A stretch of DNA of 64,000 nucleotides from Macrotrachela quadricornifera (taxonomy: Eukaryota > Rotifera > Eurotatoria > Philodinida > Philodinidae): NCBI GenBank assembly GCA_022393335.1, contig JAJEKB010021158.1, positions 1,606,034 to 1,670,033 on the forward strand, given 5' to 3'. A model generated the notes under the pieces. The model made no database searches and had not been told where the DNA came from. It saw only the letters and a list, made by a program, of their open reading frames with translations. The translations under genes and the position numbers were made by a program. Below, piece after piece: positions 1 to 9,776 of the stretch. Numbering within the stretch: the first letter of the stretch is position 1; each line of letters begins with the position of its first letter.

Positions 1-431
1 CCAACATTTGGAAATAAATATGCAAGAAAAATTACAATAACTAAACCAATAAGAAATCGATATTTTCGAACAAATTGCAACACATAAGATAAACATGTTT
101 GTTTTGGAGGTTCTTGCAATTGTTCTTCTTGATATTTTTTCATATAATTATCAACTAATGAAACCATTGAAGGTAAACAATAGAGACGAATAAGTTTATC
201 ATTATAAATAGCACAAATTTGTGAGAAACTATTTGGAGAGAGACTATCTAATGAAATACTCTCAGCAATAATAACAATTAAAGAAGAATCTATTTTATCA
301 ATAAGAAATTTTTTAAATTCATTAAGATTTGTAAATTCATTTGTATATTTGATTCTTAATTTGTTGTTATCCGATTGATCTCCAAGACGAACAATTGTAA
401 ACAATTCTCGATCACTTTGTTCAATCGACAT
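1..431 (-). CDS. SLC10A7-like transporter with extra N-terminal domain, 5' part only
   Basis: This is an open minus-strand reading frame of 143 codons that starts at the ATG at 431-429 and runs off the left edge, so only the N-terminus is present. It is clearly a paralogue of the complete gene at 26741-28234. Shared stretches include FTNLxEFKxFxI, ISLDSLSPN, YNDKLIxLYCLPSMVSLV and GLVIVIFLAYLFPNVG. Residues about 8-105 form the non-membrane alpha/beta domain and the last residues enter the first membrane helix of the SLC10A7-like part. No stop or frameshift is seen, so it looks functional as far as visible. The linker before the first helix (QTCLSYVLQFVRKY) differs in length and sequence from the other copy. 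The family is the bile-acid/Na+ symporter superfamily; the substrate is not known here. Confidence 0.85.
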   Translation of the reverse strand, partial: MSIEQSDRELFTIVRLGDQSDNNKLRIKYTNEFTNLNEFKKFLIDKIDSSLIVIIAESISLDSLSPNSFSQICAIYNDKLIRLYCLPSMVSLVDNYMKKYQEEQLQEPPKQTCLSYVLQFVRKYRFLIGLVIVIFLAYLFPNV

Positions 432-1261
432 ATTACTTCTTACACAATGAATAAAATTTATCTAAAATATGCAAATATATTCTTCTTTTTTTATCTAAGA
501 AATAAAGATATTATATATTTTAGGATAATAATTGAATTTAATGACATCTATTTGTAATTAATATGATAAATAATGCAACATTATTTATTTCATATAACTA
601 TAAGTATTTTTCAAGGAACAAATCAGAATAAATTAATAAAAATATGAAAAATTTCTCGGAATTAAAATTATATGTGATCAACCTTAGATATGCAAGTATT
701 TTATCTTGTCAAAATGCATTGATAGATATAATATATATAAGAGAAATATGTTTTAACCATCAGTATTCTCATTTGTCCTCTCCTCTGGAATACATTGTGA
801 AGATCGTTATATCGATGCATTCATTTTACATTTTTAAAATATATATGATAACATTAGAATAAATCATATTATTGAATAATAAATAAAAATATAGCTCAAT
901 ATAAATTATATACATACTCTAGCTCCATCTGGTACGCTAAAGAGAATTTCCAGGTGTATATTTGCTTTTAAATCGAAATTTCTGACTTCGCTTACTATTT
1001 CATCATTCTATCATTGATTGATTTGACTATTTATCTTAAACAAGTTGCGAATCTGATTTCAGTTTGATTCGATTTTTTTTTCTTTGTCAAATTGAAAAAA
1101 TAAATGAAGAGAGTTGGGTGATTGTGTATGAGTATAGGAAAAATGTTGAAAAGTTATAAGTAAAGAATAGTACAAATTGTCAAAAGAAATAAAGAAGATG
1201 CATTTCATCATTCTTTGTTCTCAAAATAAAATTCGTGTTGCTAAAGAGAAGGTGTTAAAGC
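432..1261. other. Intergenic, no gene recognised
   Basis: This is AT-rich sequence between the 5' end of the SLC10A7-like paralogue and the 3' end of the GPCR. Short open frames here have no coding character. It should hold the promoter of the SLC10A7-like gene and the 3' UTR of the GPCR, but no motif could be assigned. Confidence 0.5.
462..480 (-). promoter_or_regulatory. Candidate splice acceptor upstream of the SLC10A7-like paralogue
   Basis: On the minus strand the sequence reads TTGCATATTTTAG followed by ATAA, with the AG at 463-462, 30 nt before the start codon at 431. The same CATATTTTAG-ATAA block is found upstream of the paralogue at 28252. It would fit an intron in the 5' UTR or a spliced-leader trans-splicing acceptor. 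No matching donor was identified. Confidence 0.3.
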
Positions 1262-2419
1262 TTAGAAGCGATTGGTGGAAAGAGATGTCTGTGAAAGAGC
1301 TGCATTTTGGCAGCAGATTATATAAATGGTGGGAGTATTTGTATTAGAGGACTGTTGGAATATAGTCATTTTGATTAGATTAACAGTCTTTACTGTCCAC
1401 GTTTGTCGAAATTGATTCATGTAAACATTTGATGGATAAATATAGATAAAAAATCCAATAGTTTGCGGCAAATAATATAGTAAGCCAAATATTATGCGCA
1501 TTCTGAGATACACATCTGTATTATAGTTAGGGCAAGGTCCTTCATTAGAATTCAATAATTTGTTCAAGATATATTGTGGCATTGTTAAAGTAAGAATAAC
1601 TATTGGTGGAATAAAAAAGTCCCTGTGTTTTTTTAACTGTTGACACATAATTTTAAGCCATTCTGGTCTTTTCGCATCAGTCATAATAATTCTGCGTCGT
1701 ATAATATGAATTAAAATGCATACAGATGATAGAATATGTAAAATCCACGGTATAACTAAATGGATATATATACTGGCAACAATTTGATGCACGAGTTTCC
1801 AAGTTGGTTGCAACTTTAGTGGCATTTTACATAGATACATTGTCGGAAGAATTGGATGCGTTGTACTTTGAGTATTAAGTAACCATGTTGCTGATGCTGC
1901 TGTTGTTGTTAAAATTATTAGCAAAAGGGAAATTGTGAGAGAATATTTTCGTGAACGATAGATACTAAACTTAAAACACTGAATCAATACTCGTTCAACT
2001 GCTACAAATGAACAACTCCATAATGATGCAAAAAATGACCAATCCAAAGCAGCTGTACTCAGACGACAATAAAGTAAACTATTTTTGTTCAATTGTTCAT
2101 TAAAATACAAGGTAACAATAATTCTTAGGTAGAAAGTGGGCATTTCAATCAAACCTGTAAAACTGAACAGTAACAAATAGATTCCACAGGTTGTGATTCG
2201 AATTTTCTTTCGCAACAAAGTCTGAATCATTATATAATTTAAAATTAGCGATAGTAAAAATTGCAATGTAGCTACGAACATATAAATTACTTCCAATGCT
2301 AGCTTCCATTCTATTGATTTTTGCCGAAGTATGTCAATTGATATTAAACCTGGCAATGAATAACTCAGGTATATATTGGCAGATTGGCTTGCATTACAGA
2401 GTAGGTATGCTGGCATCAT
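1262..2419 (-). CDS. Rhodopsin-like seven-transmembrane receptor (orphan GPCR)
   Basis: A single-exon gene of 385 residues, starting at an ATG-ATG pair (2419). Seven hydrophobic segments lie at about residues 42-66, 78-102, 119-145, 160-182, 212-240, 268-290 and 308-330. Cys118 at the start of helix 3 and Cys197 in the second extracellular loop could form the usual disulfide. The DRY position at the end of helix 3 reads V-E-R-V (141-144), so the E-R pair is kept. The NPxxY position in helix 7 is PSNVY (329-333). There is a basic third intracellular loop (IIRRRIIM) and a possible N-glycosylation site (NAS) at residue 9. The divergence suggests one of the expanded lineage-specific peptide- or amine-type receptors; the ligand cannot be told. 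It acts at the plasma membrane through G proteins by family knowledge. Confidence 0.8.
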   Translation of the reverse strand: MMPAYLLCNASQSANIYLSYSLPGLISIDILRQKSIEWKLALEVIYMFVATLQFLLSLILNYIMIQTLLRKKIRITTCGIYLLLFSFTGLIEMPTFYLRIIVTLYFNEQLNKNSLLYCRLSTAALDWSFFASLWSCSFVAVERVLIQCFKFSIYRSRKYSLTISLLLIILTTTAASATWLLNTQSTTHPILPTMYLCKMPLKLQPTWKLVHQIVASIYIHLVIPWILHILSSVCILIHIIRRRIIMTDAKRPEWLKIMCQQLKKHRDFFIPPIVILTLTMPQYILNKLLNSNEGPCPNYNTDVYLRMRIIFGLLYYLPQTIGFFIYIYPSNVYMNQFRQTWTVKTVNLIKMTIFQQSSNTNTPTIYIICCQNAALSQTSLSTNRF

Positions 2420-3813
2420 ATACCTATTAATTTGGCTTGCCTTTCAAATTACGTAAGTGATGTTTTTGCTAGTCACTGTTTTTTCCTCCACTAGTCTATA
2501 CAGTGAATTTTAACAGAAAGAATATAGTTATTTTCTTGCACTGATTAGTTATATACACAGCTAGAAAGGAAGTGATATTCGAATATTTACAGTTAATTCG
2601 TTTATATTCAGCGCCGAAATTATTATAATTGCACATTATAATAAAAATAAATATTTTTTTCATTCTTCGCCTCTATTTTATGTACTTAATCGAACAAAAT
2701 ATAATTTGGGGCTTTGCTCCCTTCGTTGTTACACTCGGAAGTGCTTACAAAAAATATTGTAGGGATTCACAGCGGTGTTATTAACACGATCACGAGCGAT
2801 ACAAGTATATAGGAAGAAGTATAATGAATTCGTAAGAAAGTACATTTATATGTAACATGTAATTAGATAAAAGAAAAAATAACGAAGGAGAAAACAATGT
2901 AATAACAAAAAGAGAAGTAAAACGACTTGATCGATAGCAGCAAACTCAAAATGACCTCAATATACATGTCCTTGTATGAATTTCGATAATTTTGGGCCTA
3001 TTAATATTAATTATACCCAAAAAAAACTTATGATAACTAATTATAACCCTTGTACGCTTTTTACAGGTTCGTCTGGAGCCTCAATATTGTTTTTCACTTT
3101 CTTCTACTTTAATATCTGTCTTTTCTCTAGTGACCTCTTTTCTAATCGTCGACCTTCCATCAATATACCAGAGTACATATCAAGTTTTATGAATAAATCA
3201 TCCAGAAAAAAAATTAAAGGGCGGATCTACATACATCCGGTAACAGCTTTGGTGTTAAATGAATAAATTTTACTCTTGTTAGACATCTCATCTATCATCT
3301 CAACTGTTTATTTTCCAGAAGATTTATTAGTTCAGTATTGCTAATGACAGCTTATACATTTTTCATCTTTGTCTTATAGTTAATAGTATGTTTTGATTGA
3401 CATTCTTCTATTACAATCTTCCACTTCGATTGGATCATAATATCACTATATTCGTTATCTAACCCTAGATCTTTTGTGTATTCACGATCATATGAATGCA
3501 TAGGCGTATAAAAATTCAAGGAAAGGACTAGATCGAGGACAGATAGCAAACTGAGAGTGAGCTCAACATATCAGCTAAAGATATAGACTAACTATTCTGT
3601 ACTATATGTACAAATGAGAATTTAATCCTGTAAATAGTAATTATTTTATAAGAAGAAATGAAGATTTATTTTGAATGAATAACTTCGACATATCTAATTC
3701 TTAGGAAGAAGCATCTTTAATTTGATGCAATATGCATTTTTATTTTAATTTTAATAACAATAAAGACAATATATCGTTGTAGAATCATTTATCATTTCAC
3801 CACATTAAGAATA
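2420..3813. other. Intergenic, no gene recognised
   Basis: AT-rich sequence upstream of the GPCR. Two short frames (2976-3266 plus, 3352-3549 minus) show no domain or codon pattern like the real genes. No repeat structure was seen until the palindrome at 3814. Confidence 0.45.
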
Positions 3814-4154
3814 TACATGTTGGTGAAATTGGCGGCAGATTCGAGTTTTTCTAGAGAATATTTGCACATTAACCTACGTCGAAGCAGGTCATTAGTGTGT
3901 CTTGTGCAACTCGATGAGCTCTATTCAATGGTATACTCCCATCTTCGATTACTCAAACTATGATCTTTGGCACATCGATGGCACTCAAAAAAAATCTGAA
4001 AATTATAGTTTAAGCTATCGAAAATTTCAGTATACCATTGGATAGAGCTCATCGAGTTGTACAAGAAACACTGATGAGCTGCTTCGACACAGGTTAAAGT
4101 GCAAATATTCCCTGGAAAAACTCGAATCTGCCGCTAAACTTCACCAACGTGAAA
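3814..4154. repeat. Palindromic (foldback) element, about 340 bp
   Basis: The left arm from about 3814 to 3971 is repeated in inverted orientation from about 3996 to 4154. Matching blocks include ATGTTGGTGAA at the outer end, GGCGGCAGATTCGAG, GATGAGCTCTAT and GGTATAC, with scattered mismatches. The loop is only about 25 nt. It has no coding capacity and looks like a non-autonomous inverted-repeat element. Target duplications could not be decided. Confidence 0.7.
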
Positions 4155-5043
4155 TAACATTCTAACATCGACTGAAGCAGATTCTGTTTTAGGCGAAAAA
4201 AAAAACAATAAATCATCTTTTTTTGAAATATCGTTCCATTAATATTTACAACTTTTAATTCATCGGATACATTGATAATAATATTTTTACTTTATCGCAT
4301 CCTCAAAAGATTCTTTAATAGAAGAAATGTTAACGATGAACATTATCAGTTTACTAAAAACCTTAGAAATCACCCATTAATGTATGTGTATGATGGAACT
4401 AGAAAAGCAGAATGTCTCTCATAATTTTTCCCTGTAAAAAGCAAAATAAAACATATCTCAATGAATAAATAGAATCTTGATCGACACAATCAAAAGAAAA
4501 GAAAATTCTTAGTAGGTGTCTATACTCACAGATAGAGTCAATTTATCAGTCTAAGACTTTTCTCATAGTATCTGAAACAATATAAAGATCAAAAGAAATC
4601 AACTTATCCGGTACTTTTTGATGTAAACAAACTAAAAAATAGAAACACAGTCCTGTAAAAAAAAATACGAGTCCAGTATGAAAGATTGAAAACAGTTTTT
4701 CTCTACATTTTGATACTTATCTTTGAATATTTTGAAAAATTAAGATCAAATATCAATCAATAATGTATTTTACAAATAGAACTCTGACTTTTATTTTTTA
4801 TATAAAATTCGATGGAGAATTATATATAATATATTTGTATTCATTTCTATATAATGATCCAAGCAAATTTTAACGACATATTTACAGTTTATAAGAATAC
4901 TACGAATGAAAATTAGACACACATACAATAGGAATTATCTATTGTCTCTTTTTATTCGTTTAGTAAAGAACGACATGCAGTCATTTTTATAGCATCAACA
5001 ACATCTGATGAAATATTAAATAAGAAAAACGTCTCTCACGTGT
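4155..5043. other. Intergenic, no gene recognised
   Basis: AT-rich sequence before the coding remnant at 5044. An upstream exon of that remnant may lie here, but no convincing start codon or donor was found. Confidence 0.4.
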
Positions 5044-5637
5044 CAAGATATAGCAATTGAATGGGCATTAACTGATGCAGATGGTATTAATTATATCAAT
5101 AGTCAACTGCTTTTGAATGGAACTAGTCGGTTAGGAATATATCAAGGTGTTAGAAAAACACAAGCTGCAATTAGTAAAAGAGCAAATCTGGCAAATGTAC
5201 CATATTTACTTGAACATATGATATTACACACCTTTTACATACATATACTATAGAATGCTACAAACACAACTTTAGCGAAACGTACTAATGCTTCGAGTAT
5301 AGGTAATCCAATTAATTCATTACTCAGTCTATTAAAATTTGATGAAAATATCAAAACTCTAAATAATGATTGGGTATTATATTTTATTGATCCAATATTT
5401 GATGATATATTTTCAACGAATCATCCAAAATATCAACTTACAAATCGTGCATATCGTGATGTACGTATTATTGGAAAATTAGCATTCAATAAAGCATTCA
5501 TATCAACATACAAAGAGCGTTGTATCGCTGAACGGTTTGTAGAACTGAATAAGAAACAAGACAATAAACGGGATACTATCTTAATTTTTCGTTTCAAAGA
5601 TAAGAATCACAAAAAACTAAACATGAAAAAAAATTGA
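5044..5637 (+). pseudogene. Orphan coding remnant with one intron, 5' end missing
   Basis: Two blocks keep one reading frame: 5044-5196 and 5254-5637, joined across a 57-nt GT...TATAG intron at 5197-5253, ending in TGA. The joined product is about 178 residues, from QDIAIEWALTDADGINYI at the start to KDKNHKKLNMKKN at the end. It is soluble and mixed alpha/beta in character, with recognisable runs such as NDWVLYFIDPIFDDIF. I do not recognise the family. An in-frame stop lies a few codons upstream (about 5020) and there is no ATG between, so either an upstream exon is missed or this is a truncated gene. The intact frame across the intron argues for recent coding function. Confidence 0.45.
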
Positions 5638-5853
5638 AATAGAATTTGAACAAGTAACCATCAATTATCTATTCGAAAGAGAGAAAAATTTTTAATATTA
5701 AATATTTTACATTATTTATTTCTACTGTTAAAAAAGATAATCAATATTTTCTTACATAATTAATTTAAAACTTATCAAAGTATTATTTTATTGTTCATTT
5801 TTAAACTTAATCATTTTGTTTCTATTAAAGCATAGAATTCATCATATATAAAT

Positions 5854-6402
5854 TTATTTTCTTTTTTCTTTTTGTTTTTTTGATATTAAAATCCATTTAA
5901 TTAAATTAATAATTAATGTACATAAACTTAAAAATATAAAAATCATTTTTAACATTCCAGTATAACATGCTAATGTCATTATATAATCATTTCTATTTGG
6001 ATAAATTTCTAAAACATATTTTTCACAAATATTTTCAATATAATCAATAATCATATACATAAATGGTATAATAATAATAATTTTATTTTCTTTATTTAAA
6101 ATAATATTTGGTAATGATAATGAAAGAAATAATAAAATTGGTAAAATATAATCAGTATAATTTGATAAACGATATGCAGCTCGTCCTTGTTCACCTAACT
6201 TTGAAAGAGATTTATAACCTTCTTCAGGTGTATAATAAAACATATCATCAAGATAATTTGGAATTGTTTTAAGACCAACAGATGTTGAATAGTCTTTTAA
6301 TGGTTTTAAAAATAAATAAATATTTAATATTGTTAAAAACCATATTAAAATAATTGTATAAATATTTGCTAAAGGTTTTATAATTTTATATAGTTTATCC
6401 AT
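5854..6402 (-). CDS. Conserved four-helix membrane protein, function unknown
   Basis: A single-exon gene of 182 residues starting at ATG 6402 (MDKLYKIIKPL). Hydrophobic helices lie at about residues 12-34, 87-105, 107-125 and 142-172. Between helices 1 and 2 is a soluble loop with YYTPEEGYKSLSKLGEQGR and RAAY...NYTDYILP. The third helix carries DYIEN. I recall this combination (xYTPEE, LGxxGRxxY, a D before helix 2, and DxxEN) from an unnamed membrane protein family spread through bacteria, fungi and algae; no biochemical role is known to me. It ends in a lysine-rich tail, as expected for a cytosolic end. Position and charge fit an intact gene. Confidence 0.7.
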   Translation of the reverse strand: MDKLYKIIKPLANIYTIILIWFLTILNIYLFLKPLKDYSTSVGLKTIPNYLDDMFYYTPEEGYKSLSKLGEQGRAAYRLSNYTDYILPILLFLSLSLPNIILNKENKIIIIIPFMYMIIDYIENICEKYVLEIYPNRNDYIMTLACYTGMLKMIFIFLSLCTLIINLIKWILISKKQKEKRK

Positions 6403-9115
6403 TGAAATTTAATAATTTTTTTCCTTCTATTTATTTTTTAATTACAAAAAAAAACAAAAATAAAACGTTTTTTTTCCTTTTCTTCACTTTTATAAGCAAG
6501 ATAATAATTTACACGTGATTTTTATTCGAGGACAAATTTTATATTCATGTAATTGTTATAGTGACATCTATGATAGTGACAATATAAGCTAACCAAGCTG
6601 TACTTGGAATATATTTCTAAATTCAAAAGTAATGCTCTTGTTTCTGTGATATTTGATTAGAAAAGTATAATTGAGAAAATTTTCATCGAATTCAGGGTAT
6701 TGTTCATCTTGAACATAGAACTCATTGAACCAAATAATTTCTCACTACTCCTATGTCATTGAGTCATCCTTTTTGTTCATTAATTCTCTTCTGTTCTTAC
6801 CGAATTTTGTTTCTTATGGTGACATATGTATTCATTATACATGAGTGAATTGTTCTGTTTTCATCGTGATTTGATTGTCTTTTTCTTTTGAAATTACATG
6901 TAGTTTATATTACTTCAGTTCGTGACATTAAATTTATTTATATTTGACAATTAACAAAATGAAGTTATTAACTGAAAGTAGAACTTTGTAGATTAAAGTA
7001 TGTTTCTGTCTAAAATTAATAAAATGAGTATTACATGATTTTTACTATTTTTAGCTTCCTATCATCCAACAGATTTAATAATTACACTCGAAAACAATGT
7101 ATTGAATTTCATTTTTACAAAAAATTACGTATAATCATGGATATGCTTAACATTCTTCATAAAAAAAACAGATCCATCTTATTGTTCTAAAATACCAAGA
7201 CTTATCGTCACAGTAATTAAACTACTCAGTAATGTAGAATTCATTCTATTCGAGTATTCAACTATTAAATTTACTTTGTTTACATCCTCATTCTTGAAAA
7301 TTCAAATTTAGAAGTTGAATAGTTCAAACGATTTTTCGAATTTATCATATATGATTAAATAAGTACAAGGATACATTCTAGTACATTTTGTAGCCCTATC
7401 TAAGTTGCAGTTTCGGGCAAAATTTGACGGATAGACGCTTCTTCTGAGACTAACACCATTCATCACAGTGAACTTATTATTATCGCTTTTGATCAAAAAC
7501 AGTGTGAAGGTGATAAGAAACCATCTTTTTTTTCCTTCTTAATATTATGTGATGAAAGATGTTAAGTATATGAGCTTGTAGCTCGTCTAAAACTCTTCAC
7601 AACTATACATAAGAAATATTTTTTGTGATGTCCTTTGACTAACTTTTGTAGGGACTATCCTGATTAACTATTTATCACCACGTTAGTAAATTGATCATAA
7701 CTCTTCCTAAGCGTTTTAGAAAATAGACTTATTATATATCATTCGATGCGTCTCGAAGAATTCTAGAAGATGGCATGTTTGATTTCTCAATTCTGAATAG
7801 GTCATCTTATCCGACAGGGTCCTTTTGACAGTCAACCCCAATTTGCTATAGCTTTTAATGTTTTTCTCGCACATACCACATTCGAGTAACCACACATCAC
7901 TTTATTCTTTCGTTTATATTGCACAATTATACTTTCCGAAAGTAATTACGCAACATAAGATGATGAAATAATGATTTTTGCTAATACTCTGGCAACAGAA
8001 AGTGGGAGAGTAAATTTGATACAATAGAATCAAACTATCATACGAAGCATTTTGTACTATTTTACAATTACTTTGGAAAAGGATAGAAGACCTTATTCAG
8101 ATACAAAATTCATTGGATAGTTCTAGGTTAAATAACAATACCATCAGGATAACAATGAAGTGACCGTGTTATGTTTCATTCATATCTTTAGAGCATTTTC
8201 GGACACTCACAAAGGAAGATGAGAAGAATCGACATAGAACAGAATGATCAATGATATATTTGGAAGTAATGTAAATTTAGCTTATTCCTTGATGAGATTC
8301 TTTCAGTTCTTCACTTTCAATTGACATAAACAGTTTTTGTATATATCAGTTCTACAGATGAAATAAATTTACTGAACCAACTTTTTTTCAATTAATTAGT
8401 AATTCATATATTTTCGACATATCTATCGTTCGACTTTCTTCGATGAAAGCAGAGTGCATCCAAAACTACAGGCGTATAAGGAATAAAATTATAAGGATTT
8501 CCTACTTTTTCAACTGTCTCAAAAATATTGATTATACCACTGTCCGATAATCAACAACGTTCTACAAGACTACTGATATCCTATAATGATCATTTCAAGA
8601 AGTTTTTTCTTACATACTCCTGCTCATCATTGCCAAAAAGTAAACAATAAAAAACTAAATGACCAATACTAAGTAACCAAGTTTTTCTGGACTCTACTGA
8701 TTTTTATCAATTCTCAATGGTATCAATGCATCTATATCGGAATGAGCATCGAATTATACATTCGTACATTATCAACTGATGAGTAAACATTTAATTTTTT
8801 TCTATTTTTAGATTACTCATCATTTTAGGTCAAACATTTTCTGTTACATATTAAAACAAAACTAGTGATAGATTAATTTCAACAAAATATTGTTCTACAT
8901 TTCACACATTTATTGGAAAATTTCTTCGATTTATCGATCAATTTCAACCAGCATTATTTTCTTGAAAATGATACTTCACCACAGAAAAAAACAAACTCTT
9001 CTTCAAATTAATTGATTGATAATGTCGTTATCGATTAGATCAAAACTAATGATGACAACTAATATTCATCCTCATCTTTAATTTTTTTAACATTTTCATG
9101 TCTGTCTGAGTACAT
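6403..9115. other. Intergenic, no gene recognised
   Basis: About 2.7 kb of AT-rich DNA without a supported gene. The only notable open frame (7308-7496, minus) is short and has no recognisable content. No repeat, tRNA-like or satellite structure was seen. Confidence 0.45.
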
Positions 9116-9330
9116 TTATTCAATACGAAAACCCTCACGGTCATAATCATAATCGAGGTCATCATTATCACGACGACCAGCAAGATCAGAACTGTATTCA
9201 GCGTGTTGATTGCGAAATTGAAGATCATTATAAGGATCGCTAGCCGCAAAGTGAGCAGCAAGATGAAGATGAATAGGTAGACGTTTTGTAGGTGGTGGTG
9301 CATTGCTTGATAATTCATGTTGTTGGGATA
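9116..9330 (-). CDS. Isolated 3' terminal exon-like fragment
   Basis: A clean acceptor (CATTTTCAG, ending at 9331) precedes 215 nt of open frame, two leading bases plus 70 codons and a stop. The product begins SQQHELSSNAPPPTKRLP and ends in an acidic and aromatic tail with DYDYDREGFRIE. The codon pattern (many GAT, CGT, CTT) resembles real genes in this window. No upstream exon could be found between it and the palindrome starting at 9777, so the rest of the gene may have been lost, or lie beyond the insertion. The family is not recognised. Confidence 0.35.
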
Positions 9331-9776
9331 CTGAAAATGAAAAAATTCTATGTACAACGTTATGCAAAAATAATCAATTTTTGTTATTGATTAGAATTAT
9401 ACGATTTAATAGACGGCTTAAGCAGTATAATTCCAGAAACATCGACATACGATTGTTTATTTTAGTTCGTTTTCATTACAACCGACAATCTATTCAGTCA
9501 GAAACGGATTATAATGAAAATAAATCAAAATAATGAATTTCATACTGATTGTTTTGATTATTTCCGTTTAAGGTATTGATTAAAATCGAATGATTATAAT
9601 AGATGAAAATTTGAATAATTGATGACTTCTGAGAAATTTTATCTTAAGTGTGAAATAATACGTGTATCTTGATAAAGAATAGCTCATATGTCAATTTGTA
9701 TCAAAATTTCTGCCTGGTCAAACACACGATCCTAAATTTGTTGCTATGAAGAGCAAATGCAGTAAAATATGTTCTA
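9331..9776. other. Intergenic, no gene recognised
   Basis: AT-rich sequence between the exon-like fragment and the foldback element. Nothing else is seen. Confidence 0.4.

Noticed and set aside
9046..9357. 103-codon minus frame rich in I, L and M
   Set aside because: It overlaps the exon-like fragment 9116-9330 in another frame; the latter has an acceptor and a better codon pattern. This one is a shadow.
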